Shown here: in pieces, positions 15,721-22,910 of the stretch
Numbering within the stretch: the first letter of the stretch is position 1
Layout: every line of letters starts with the position of its first letter
NCBI GenBank assembly: GCA_002699125.1
Contig: PABI01000170.1
Coordinates: 1-32,588, forward strand
Direction of reading: 5' to 3'
Length of the DNA: 32,588 bases
DNA from: Anaerolineaceae bacterium
GTDB taxonomy: Bacteria; Chloroflexota; Anaerolineae; Promineifilales; Promineifilaceae
Notes under the pieces: model-generated
What the model saw: the letters and a program-made list of their open reading frames with translations, nothing else
Told to the model about the DNA's origin: nothing
The model's database searches: none
Translations under genes and position numbers: made by a program

Positions 15721-16085
15721 TTTTTTCCAACTCCTTGTGAGATTCTACTTCTTCCTAATTTTGTAAATGCAGAGGTACAGTGGTATGGGGAAGCGAAGCT
15801 TTCATCACATCGCTCCATTACACTGTCGAAAATTGAAAACGAAAGAAATTCGTTTTCTGGGAGAAAAAGTCGCCTATTTGTTACTAAAACTTGCCGAGCT
15901 ATCACCTCCTTTTCTAAAAACCTTCCCAATGAATCGATAAACGGCGATTTGCATGAACGAATCGACAAAAACATCGAAACAGAAACGGCCGTTTCAGACG
16001 AAAATTCTTCAATTGGAAAGTACTTTTGGGCAGTGATTACAATGTGAAGCTCTATTCAGTTATGCAGTTTCTACAACACTGGGAT
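15721..16085 (-). other. Long putative 5' leader of glpF
   Basis: About 360 bases separate the predicted promoter from glpF. Contents on the minus strand: an 11-base perfect Shine-Dalgarno complement AAGGAGGTGAT (15911-15901) with no start codon at normal spacing; a 26-codon frame (start about 15954) running across it; a 9-bp hairpin GAAAACGAA/TTCGTTTTC (15835-15843, 15849-15857); and one ACGGCCGT (15985-15992). I recognise no known riboswitch. I do not support a protein gene here. Confidence 0.4.
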
Positions 16086-16115
16086 ACTATACGAGGTATA
16101 CAGCAAATCCATCAA
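16086..16115 (-). promoter_or_regulatory. Predicted sigma-70-type promoter for glpF-dhaKL
   Basis: On the minus strand TTGATG (16115-16110) and TATAGT (16091-16086) are separated by 18 bp; they match the consensus at four and five of six positions. The predicted start is near 16079. Two palindromes lie directly upstream, in the position of activator sites. Confidence 0.55.
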
Positions 16116-16130
16116 GAAAGTGGGTTCTTT

Positions 16131-16179
16131 TGTTTCAACATGAAACAATGTGGTGTCAAAAATGTTTCATATTGAAACA
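16131..16179. promoter_or_regulatory. Tandem operators TGTTTCA-N3-TGAAACA
   Basis: Two copies with identical arms: 16131-16147 (spacer ACA) and 16163-16179 (spacer TAT). Their centres are 32 bp apart, three helical turns, so both lie on one face of the DNA. Relative to the predicted glpF start they centre near -60 and -92, typical class I activator positions. The obvious candidate ligand is the DhaR-like regulator encoded immediately upstream. Confidence 0.75.
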
Positions 16180-16204
16180 TGGTGCGTTGGAAGGACGCTT
16201 TTTT

Positions 16205-18199
16205 TTAACGGCCGTTTCTAAAACGCGCCGGGTCAATTTGGTGCAATTTCATCTTGCGCCACAGCGTGGTGCGGCCAATTTCTAATTCGCGCGCCATCTC
16301 AGAAATGCGCCCTTTGCAGGCCCACCCCGCCCGAATAATTGCCTCCCGCTCCGCCTCGGCCGCCGACAGCACCGGCTGTGGCTCTGGACCGTGCCCCACC
16401 ACCACACGGCCGTTGCGCACGCTCTCCGGCAAATCCATGGCGTGAATCACGTAATCACCACTTTGGTAAGCCGCCCGCTCCAACACCATTTCCAGCTCGC
16501 GTACGTTGCCCGGCCAGGGATAACGACGCAAAATCGCCATCGCCTCATCATCCAGCACCATGTTCTGACCATGCCGCCGCGCCGAACGGGCCAGCAGCCG
16601 CTTGGCCAGCAGCAAAATATCTTCCGTGCGCTCGCGTAAAGGGGGAATGGTGATATGGAACACCGAAAAGCGATAATATAAGTGGGACAAAAAGTTCCCT
16701 TCAGCCACGGATTTTTCCAGATTGGCTGTGGTGGCTGCCACCACCCTTACATCTACCGGAATGGGCCGCGAGCTGCCCAGGCGCATCACATGCCCCGTTT
16801 CAATCACCTGAAGCAGCGCCGACTGCATTTCTAGCGACAGGCTTTCGACCTGGTCCAGCAGCAGCGTACCTTCATGGGCTAACTCAAACTTGCTGGGACG
16901 GCCGTCTCGCCCCGACTCCTTCTCATACCCCATAAATTCGCTCACGATCAGTTCGCGAGGAATAGCGTGGCAGTTGATGGAGATGAATGGCTTATCGGCG
17001 CGAACACTGTCGTTGTGAATGGCCCGAGCCAGGTGATTTTTGCCCACGCCGCCTTCGCCGCGCAGCAAAACAGGCGCACTGCCGCGCGCCGCAATGCGTG
17101 CCTGCCGGGTGACCGGACGCATCGCCGCCGACTCGGCAAAAATATCTTCCAGCTTCAGCGTGGCCTGGCTGCCTACTTGCTGGTGCACCAGGCGGCGGAC
17201 CTGTTCCAACGGCCGCAGCATCATCATGTAGCCAACGGGACGGCCGTATTCCCACACCACCCGCAGCGTCACAATCGTTTGCAAATGCTCGCCAGAAATC
17301 TTAATTGCCAGCGTCACTTCCGTATCTTCTACATCGTGATTATCGGCCAGCGCTGTTTGCAAAACTTCCGGCAGGGTAATCACCTCCGTCAGGGGCAGTC
17401 CCAGCACTGAAGCCGGCGACACGTTTAAAAGCCGCCCTGCCTGTGAATTGACGTGATTAATTCTACCGATCCCGCTCCAGGTCAATACACCTTCCGTAAT
17501 CGATTCCATGATGGTGTTGAGTTCGGTTAAACGGCGATTGGCTTCCTCTAAATACAGTTCAGCCTGGAGCTGATTGCTGATAGCCCGGGCCACAGCCATC
17601 ACCAGCGACAAGGTATGCGACGTGGCATCTTCAACGCCGCTCACGACGCCAATGATGCCAATGATACGGCCGTTTACATCATGAACCGGCGCAGCTGTGC
17701 TGGTAAATTTGTGGAACTTCTGGAAGTAATGCTCAGCCCCCACCACCTGTACCGGCATCGCGGCAACCAGCGTCACCCCCACCGCATTGGTGCCCAAATA
17801 CAGTTCGGACCAATACGTCCCCACGCCCAAATTGCGCGTCTCCACCATCTCTTGCGCCACTTGATCGCCGCAAAGGGACAAAATGCAGCCCGTGCCATCA
17901 GCCAGCAAAATGGCCGAACCAGACCCTTCAATATATTGGTGCATATCCTCCATGAAAGGAATGGCCACCGTGATCAATTCTTGTTGCGATTTAAGCAGCG
18001 ATTGCAAAGCGGGCTGCCGCAGCCGGGGGGGACGGGGTTCATTTGTGGGGTCCGCCAGGGGGGCGCAGCGCTGCCACGATTGGATAATTGTTTGATCCGG
18101 TTCTGCGCCGACAACGGCCGTTACCTGGCCCGTCGCCATAAAGGTTTGCCAATATTGTCGCAAAAGGGAGTGGTTAACCGGATATCCAATTGGCTGCAT
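16205..18199 (-). CDS. dhaR: DhaR/AcoR-type regulator with degenerate AAA+ domain
   Basis: 664 residues. Order: helical N-terminus with SWQRC (about 41-45), GAF domain (about 75-215), PAS domain (about 222-330), AAA+ domain (about 350-580) and a Fis-type helix-turn-helix (about 625-655, ISEMARELEIGRTTLWRKM). The AAA+ part departs from bacterial enhancer-binding proteins. The GAFTGA loop that contacts sigma-54 is missing; around 424-435 the chain reads GYEKESGRDGRP. Walker B is LLLDQVE (447-452) instead of LDE. Walker A GEGGVGKN (381-388) and Arg510 in LYYRF remain. It therefore probably works without sigma-54, as reported for the E. coli DhaR acting on a sigma-70 promoter. It would sense dihydroxyacetone status and activate glpF-dhaKL. 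It is divergent from the alkyl-DHAP-synthase-like gene. Confidence 0.88.
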   Translation of the reverse strand: MQPIGYPVNHSLLRQYWQTFMATGQVTAVVGAEPDQTIIQSWQRCAPLADPTNEPRPPRLRQPALQSLLKSQQELITVAIPFMEDMHQYIEGSGSAILLADGTGCILSLCGDQVAQEMVETRNLGVGTYWSELYLGTNAVGVTLVAAMPVQVVGAEHYFQKFHKFTSTAAPVHDVNGRIIGIIGVVSGVEDATSHTLSLVMAVARAISNQLQAELYLEEANRRLTELNTIMESITEGVLTWSGIGRINHVNSQAGRLLNVSPASVLGLPLTEVITLPEVLQTALADNHDVEDTEVTLAIKISGEHLQTIVTLRVVWEYGRPVGYMMMLRPLEQVRRLVHQQVGSQATLKLEDIFAESAAMRPVTRQARIAARGSAPVLLRGEGGVGKNHLARAIHNDSVRADKPFISINCHAIPRELIVSEFMGYEKESGRDGRPSKFELAHEGTLLLDQVESLSLEMQSALLQVIETGHVMRLGSSRPIPVDVRVVAATTANLEKSVAEGNFLSHLYYRFSVFHITIPPLRERTEDILLLAKRLLARSARRHGQNMVLDDEAMAILRRYPWPGNVRELEMVLERAAYQSGDYVIHAMDLPESVRNGRVVVGHGPEPQPVLSAAEAEREAIIRAGWACKGRISEMARELEIGRTTLWRKMKLHQIDPARFRNGR

Positions 18200-18303
18200 G
18201 ATGCATTTTCACAAAAATCATTGCCCGGCGCAAATTCTGGACAACCAACCATCTTCTGCCCTATCATTCAAGCAAGAAAGTAAACACACAAAGGATGTCA
18301 GTT

Positions 18304-19899
18304 ATGAAACGATGGAATGGTTGGGGGGATACGGCCGTAAACTACCCACTCCCCGAAAAAGCAGGCGACTATCTTATTGATCTGGTGGGCGAAGGGAGAG
18401 CACCACAGGATGCAACCTTAGCTGACGTGATTGCCACGGTGCCCGAGAGCCGCCTACCCGCCCATCCGCTCATCAAAACCGATCCGGAAACGCGGCTGAA
18501 ACACGCCCGGGGCCAAAGCTTCCCCGACTGGGTGGCCCTGCGCAGCGGCCACATCCCCACCTTCCCCGACGGCGTTGCCTTCCCCAATACCGAAGCCCAC
18601 GTGCGCAGCCTGCTCCAGTTTGCCCGCGATCACGACATTAAGTTGATTCCGTACGGCGGCGGCACCAGCGTGGTGGGCCACATCAACCCGGAGCCGGGCG
18701 ATCGGCCCGTGCTCACCGTCAACTTACAGCGCCTCAGTCGCCTCACCACGCTGGACAGCACCAGCCAGCTGGCCACCTTTGGCGCTGGTGTGGCCGGGCC
18801 AGAAATGGAGGCCCAACTGCGGGCCAAAGGATACACGCTGGGCCATTTTCCCCAATCGTTTGAATATTCCACGTTGGGCGGCTGGGTAGCCACGCGCTCC
18901 AGCGGGCAGCAGTCGCGCGGGTACGGCCGTATCGAAGAGTTGTTCGCCGGCGGCAAGCTGCTGGCTCCGGCTGGCGATCTCATCATGCCCCCGCTGCCCG
19001 CCTCCGCCGCCGGACCGGATTTGCGCCAGCTGGTGCTTGGCTCCGAGGGACGTCTGGGCATCATTACCGAAGCCACCGTGCGCATTTCCCCCTTGCCGGA
19101 GCGGGAATCGTTTAATGCGATTTTCTTTCCGAATTTTGAGGCGGGTAAAACGGCCGTGCGCCAAATGCTGCAAGCCAACCTGCCACTCTCCATGTTGCGC
19201 CTGAGCACCGGTGTGGAAACAGAAACCACGCTCGCTTTAGCCGGACACGAGATGCTCATCGGCACGTTGGAGCGGCTGCTGAGCATACGCGGCGTGGATG
19301 AGGGCAAGTCGATGCTGCTGCTAGGATTTAGCGGCAACCGGCACATTGTCAGCGCCGCCCGCGGGGAAGCGGTCAGCCTGGCCCGGGACCATGATGGCAT
19401 CCACGTGGGGCAGCAGTTTGGCAACCAGTGGCAAAAGGGGCGCTTCCGCACGCCATACTTGCGCAATGCGCTGTGGGAGATTGGCTATGGGGTAGATACG
19501 TTGGAAACGGCCGTTACCTGGAACCAGGTAGACGCCACCCTGCACGATATCGAAACCAGCCTCAAGGCGGCCATGGAAACGTTTGGCGAACGGCTGCACG
19601 TCTTCACCCACCTGTCGCATATGTACGCTACCGGATGCAGCATCTACACCACCTACCTCTTCCGCCTGGCGGCGGACCTGGATGAAAATTTGGCAAGATG
19701 GACAGCGATGAAAACGGCCGCCAGCGAAGCCATCGTGGGCCACAACGGCACCATCAGCCATCAGCACGGCGTGGGCCGCGACCACCAACCTTACCTGGCA
19801 GCGGAAAAGGGCGAGCTGGGCATGGCCACGCTGGCAGCATTAGCGCGGCAGTATGATCCAGTTGGCATTATGAATCCAGGGGTTTTACTAACAAGATAG
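18304..19899 (+). CDS. FAD-linked oxidase family, alkyl-dihydroxyacetone-phosphate synthase-like
   Basis: 531 residues. The ATG at 18304 has AAGG at a usable distance and gives MKRWNGWGD, a start typical of this family; an ATG at 18295 sits directly on the AAGG. The FAD-binding PCMH domain runs about 90-270 (IPYGGGTSVVGH, LGHFPQSFEYSTLGGWVATRSSGQQSRGYG, LGSEGRLGIIT). The cap domain has HLSHMYATGCSIYTTYLFR and the active-site-like SHQHGVGRDH. Alkyl-DHAP synthase swaps the acyl group of acyl-DHAP for a fatty alcohol to start ether lipids; bacterial relatives may instead oxidise 2-hydroxy acids. The DHAP-making neighbours favour a DHAP-derived substrate. It is divergent from dhaR, sharing 104 bp, and 138 bp upstream of glpD. 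Confidence 0.8.
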   Translation: MKRWNGWGDTAVNYPLPEKAGDYLIDLVGEGRAPQDATLADVIATVPESRLPAHPLIKTDPETRLKHARGQSFPDWVALRSGHIPTFPDGVAFPNTEAHVRSLLQFARDHDIKLIPYGGGTSVVGHINPEPGDRPVLTVNLQRLSRLTTLDSTSQLATFGAGVAGPEMEAQLRAKGYTLGHFPQSFEYSTLGGWVATRSSGQQSRGYGRIEELFAGGKLLAPAGDLIMPPLPASAAGPDLRQLVLGSEGRLGIITEATVRISPLPERESFNAIFFPNFEAGKTAVRQMLQANLPLSMLRLSTGVETETTLALAGHEMLIGTLERLLSIRGVDEGKSMLLLGFSGNRHIVSAARGEAVSLARDHDGIHVGQQFGNQWQKGRFRTPYLRNALWEIGYGVDTLETAVTWNQVDATLHDIETSLKAAMETFGERLHVFTHLSHMYATGCSIYTTYLFRLAADLDENLARWTAMKTAASEAIVGHNGTISHQHGVGRDHQPYLAAEKGELGMATLAALARQYDPVGIMNPGVLLTR

Positions 19900-19901
19900 A
19901 A

Positions 19902-20021
19902 TTGTCATTCTGAGTGAAACGAAGAATCCCTCTAAGCACTATTGGTTAACACCTTCGCCCGCGAGCAAGCTAAACACCGTTTGAACGTTTTAGGGATGCT
20001 TCACTACGTTCAGCATGACAA
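19902..20021. repeat. Extragenic MITE-like repeat, copy B
   Basis: It begins TTGTCATTCTGAGTGAAACG and ends GGGATGCTTCACTACGTTCA-GCATGACA, imperfect terminal inverted repeats. It matches copy A at 86-207 in both ends, in length and in the inner block CCCGCGAGCAAGCT. It separates the alkyl-DHAP-synthase-like gene from glpD. Confidence 0.65.
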
Positions 20022-20037
20022 GCATGGGTAAGAAACT

Positions 20038-21768
20038 ATGTGGACAAACAATTGGCGTGAAGAGATTTGGCAAAATTTAGACCAGCCGTGGGACATTGTG
20101 ATCGTAGGCGGCGGCATTACCGGCGCGGGCATCTTGCGCGAGGCGACCCGGCTGGGGCTGAAAACCTTGCTGGTGGAACAGCGCGACTTTGCCTTTGGCA
20201 CCTCCAGCCGCAGTTCCAAGCTGGTGCACGGCGGGCTGCGCTACCTGCGGCAGGGCCGCATTGGGCTAACCCAGGCCAGCGTGCAGGAGCGGCAAAAGCT
20301 GCAAGAATCGGCCCCAGGGCTGGTGGACCCGCTGGGCTTTTTGCTGGCCAACGTGAAGGGCAGCGGCCAGCGGCGGGAAAAGTGGCTTGTCCGGGCCGGA
20401 CTTTCTTTTTACGATTTGGTGGCACTGCAATGGAGCCATCGCTACTACAGTCCGCAGGATGTGTGGATGCTGGCGCCGCGCCTCAACGTGCAGGATTTGG
20501 CCGGGGCGTTTCATTATTTTGATGCCCAAACGGACGATGCCCGGCTGGTGCTGCGCGTGCTGCGCGAGGCGGTGACGGCGGGCGGCACGGCCGTTAACTA
20601 TGTCACCGCCGTTGATCTCGTTCGTGAAGAGGGGCAGGTGGTTGGGACCAGGCTGCAAGATCGCGAAACAGGGGAAGAAACGGCCGTGCGCGCCAAAATC
20701 GTCATCAACGCCACCGGGGCCTGGGCCGATGATCTGCGGCAAAAGGCAGACCAGGAGCCACGGTTACGGCCGCTGCGCGGCAGTCACCTCATCTTCCCTC
20801 AATGGCGCTTTCCCATTGCCCAGGCTGTGTCGTTTAATCACCCGCTGGACGGCCGTTTTGTCTTCATCTTCCCCTGGGACGGCGTGACGCTGGTAGGCAC
20901 CACCGATGTCGATCACAGCGAAGAGTTGGACCATGAACCACACATTACCCCCGGCGAAGTGGCCTATTTGATGGCCGCCGTAGAATCGCGCTACCCGTCG
21001 CTGGACCTGACGCTAAACGACGTTTTGGCCACCTTTGCCGGGGTGCGGCCCGTCATCAACACAGGCAAGGCCGACCCCTCGGACGAATCGCGCGACCATG
21101 TAGTGTGGACCGAAAACGGGCTGCTCACCGTGACCGGCGGCAAGCTGACCACCTTCCGCCTCATCGCCCTGGACGCACTTAAAGCGGCCCGCCCCGCCCT
21201 GCCCGACATGCCCAAAATTGACGAGGACGATCCGGCACTAAACGAGGTCACGGAAGATTTGCCCGCAATTTTACCGGAAACAATCCGGCGGCGGCTGATT
21301 GGGCGTTATGGGCAAGAAGCGGCTGAGCTTGTGGCAGCAGCCCAGCCGGGCGAATTGGCCGTTATCCCCAACACGAACGTGCTGTGGGCGGAGCTGCGCT
21401 GGGCCGCGCGTAGCGAGGGTGTGGTGCATCTGGATGATTTGCTGTTGCGGCGGGTGCGGCTGGGGCTGCTATTGCCGCAAGGCGGTGCGGCGCTGGAAGA
21501 TCGAATTCAGGCGATTTGTCAGCCGGAGTTGGGCTGGGATGACGGCCGTTGGGCCGAAGAATGGTCTGCCTACCAGCAGCGGTGGCAGGCCAAATACAGC
21601 CTGCCACCACAAGAAACAATCCCCGACTGGCACACAATGCTGCAAAAGCCAGAAACACCGGTTCTTTCTAAGGAGACAGCGCAAAACCGAACGGCCGTTG
21701 CCGGTCTATTATTGGGGACGGCTTTTGCCCTCATTTTGCTTTATTTTGGACTGCGCAAACGGAAATAA
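20038..21768 (+). CDS. glpD: Aerobic glycerol-3-phosphate dehydrogenase with C-terminal membrane helix
   Basis: 576 residues. FAD-binding start DIVIVGGGITGAGILREATRLG, then the family signatures FAFGTSSRSSKLVHGGLRYL, INATGAWADDLR, RGSHLIF, LVGTTDVDHS, FAGVRPVI and TGGKLTTFR. It oxidises sn-glycerol 3-phosphate to DHAP, passing electrons to quinone at the cytoplasmic membrane. The C-terminal domain (about 400-530) is usual. Unusually the last about 25 residues form one hydrophobic helix (AVAGLLLGTAFALILLYFG) ending in the basic tail LRKRK, a tail anchor; characterised GlpD enzymes bind the membrane peripherally. It completes the GlpF-GlpK route encoded on the other strand. Confidence 0.95.
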   Translation: MWTNNWREEIWQNLDQPWDIVIVGGGITGAGILREATRLGLKTLLVEQRDFAFGTSSRSSKLVHGGLRYLRQGRIGLTQASVQERQKLQESAPGLVDPLGFLLANVKGSGQRREKWLVRAGLSFYDLVALQWSHRYYSPQDVWMLAPRLNVQDLAGAFHYFDAQTDDARLVLRVLREAVTAGGTAVNYVTAVDLVREEGQVVGTRLQDRETGEETAVRAKIVINATGAWADDLRQKADQEPRLRPLRGSHLIFPQWRFPIAQAVSFNHPLDGRFVFIFPWDGVTLVGTTDVDHSEELDHEPHITPGEVAYLMAAVESRYPSLDLTLNDVLATFAGVRPVINTGKADPSDESRDHVVWTENGLLTVTGGKLTTFRLIALDALKAARPALPDMPKIDEDDPALNEVTEDLPAILPETIRRRLIGRYGQEAAELVAAAQPGELAVIPNTNVLWAELRWAARSEGVVHLDDLLLRRVRLGLLLPQGGAALEDRIQAICQPELGWDDGRWAEEWSAYQQRWQAKYSLPPQETIPDWHTMLQKPETPVLSKETAQNRTAVAGLLLGTAFALILLYFGLRKRK

Positions 21769-21773
21769 ATCAA

Positions 21774-21840
21774 ACCGCAAAGGGCGCAAAGCCCGCGAAG
21801 TTTTTCGTTTTTTCTTTGCGCTCTTGGCGTCCTTTGCGGT
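21774..21840. repeat. 10-bp inverted repeat after glpD
   Basis: ACCGCAAAGG (21774-21783) and CCTTTGCGGT (21831-21840) pair perfectly across a loop that holds further complementary GCGCAAAG/CTTTGCGC segments. It starts 6 bp after the glpD stop and could terminate or protect its message. The following stretch to 22195 holds one possible small gene, described separately, and otherwise nothing I recognise. Confidence 0.5.
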
Positions 21841-21879
21841 GAAAATTGGCTCCCCACCAGAGGGATGGGACTTATTGAT

Positions 21880-22050
21880 TCACCATTCGGGCGTGCAGCG
21901 CAGCGGTGTGGACGAGTTGCTGCTTTTTGTATTGTTATACGTCTCTGTCCAATCTTCCTCGTGGCTCAGCCGTGAAGAAAGAACAGCAGCGAATATAACG
22001 AGTGTAGAAGCTATCAGGCTTAGAATGGAGAAAATCAAAAGTGCCATCAT
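21880..22050 (-). CDS. Possible small single-helix membrane protein
   Basis: 56 residues from the ATG at 22050. It starts with a clean hydrophobic helix (MMALLIFSILSLIASTLVIFAA) followed by a polar Ser/Thr/Asn tail. GGGA lies about ten bases upstream, a weak ribosome site. No family is recognised. It lies in the gap between glpD and the receiver protein gene. It may be chance; the membrane helix is the only support. Confidence 0.25.
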   Translation of the reverse strand: MMALLIFSILSLIASTLVIFAAVLSSRLSHEEDWTETYNNTKSSNSSTPLRCTPEW

Positions 22051-22195
22051 TGTTTTCGTTCCCAGTTTTGCCGTGTAGGTTAACGGCCGTTTGCTTAACA
22101 ATGATCACACTATAGTGGATGCAGCTTTTTAAGGCGACGACATACGTGCCACGGCTCACGCACTCAAGTGCGTCAGATTTGCGACACGCCGATTG

Positions 22196-22621
22196 TCACG
22201 CTTTGATCTTTTTTTTGGCGGGGGTGTTATTGAAGGTAGTGTTGTTGACGGCCGTTTCTCCCAAAACTTCATCGATGTTGCGCGTCAACTCATCCAGGCC
22301 GGTTGGCTTCACCAGATAGCGGTTAGCTCCCGCCTCCAATCCTTCCTGGATTGCCTCCTGGTGAGCCTTGCCGCTGAGCATGATGATGGGGAGTGCGGCC
22401 GTTTCGTCCATGCCGCGCAGCTTGCGACACAGCGCCAGACCATCCATACGCGGCATCATCACGTCCAAAATTAAAACATCTGGCTGGCATTCTAATATTT
22501 TCTCTAGCGCGTCCAGACCATCGTGGGCCACAAAGGATTGGTAACCCATCATCGTCAGCATGGTTGATAACAGCTGCCGAATATCGTGTTCATCGTCCAC
22601 AACCAGGACTGAGCAATTCAT
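22196..22621 (-). CDS. Stand-alone receiver-domain response regulator
   Basis: 141 residues; an in-frame GTG at 22636 would add five. GGAG lies nine bases before the chosen ATG. A single receiver domain (1-120): acidic pair Asp9/Asp10 in VLVVDDE, phospho-acceptor Asp53 in LILDVMMPRMDG, Ser/Thr in IIMLSGKA, Lys in YLVKPTG. No output domain; the tail (about 122-141) is a short, Asn/Thr-rich and then lysine-rich extension. Such proteins act through protein contacts, in CheY-like or phosphorelay roles. No kinase is adjacent, so the partner is unknown. Confidence 0.93.
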   Translation of the reverse strand: MNCSVLVVDDEHDIRQLLSTMLTMMGYQSFVAHDGLDALEKILECQPDVLILDVMMPRMDGLALCRKLRGMDETAALPIIMLSGKAHQEAIQEGLEAGANRYLVKPTGLDELTRNIDEVLGETAVNNTTFNNTPAKKKIKA

Positions 22622-22826
22622 CTTCCGCTTCTCCACCTTTTAATGAAGACCCCAGGAAACTGCTCGGGGAATATTCGCTTGATTGGGTTTTGTGCCAGTT
22701 GGGAACTACTCTGGACAGAGTCAAAAATACCTTATTAAATAGTACTTACGGCCTATATTACGTAGCCACATCTTTGCCAAAGACTCTGCCTGGAAATAAA
22801 TTGTGAATTGTGAATAATGAATGGTG

Positions 22827-22903
22827 AATTGTGAATGATCTTTCCTGCTGACTTTCATTCACAATTAACTGTTCACACTTCATAATTATCGTAGAGGTAG
22901 AAT
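22827..22903 (+). promoter_or_regulatory. Inverted repeat and possible leaderless promoter of aroC
   Basis: AATTGTGAATGA (22827-22838) and TCATTCACAATT (22855-22866) are perfect 12-bp complements; related GTGAAT direct repeats precede them. A -10-like TAGAAT (22898-22903) ends seven bases before the aroC ATG, and no good Shine-Dalgarno sequence precedes the ATG apart from GAGG at 22894-22897. The -35 element is not clear. Confidence 0.4.
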
Positions 22904-22910
22904 AGAGCTT

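Noticed and set aside
15678..15974. 98-codon minus frame upstream of and overlapping glpF
   Set aside because: It overlaps the glpF start, shows no family features and has no ribosome site at its start.
16086..16205. Sigma-54 (-24/-12) promoter in front of glpF
   Set aside because: I found no TGGCAC-N5-TTGC type element, and the regulator has lost its sigma-54 contact loop.
18630..19466. Minus-strand open frame (278 codons) opposite the alkyl-DHAP-synthase-like gene
   Set aside because: Shadow of a conserved gene; Ser/Arg/Pro-rich composition without domains.
22393..22806. 137-codon plus frame across the receiver gene and its upstream gap
   Set aside because: Mostly antisense to the receiver gene; no recognisable domain.
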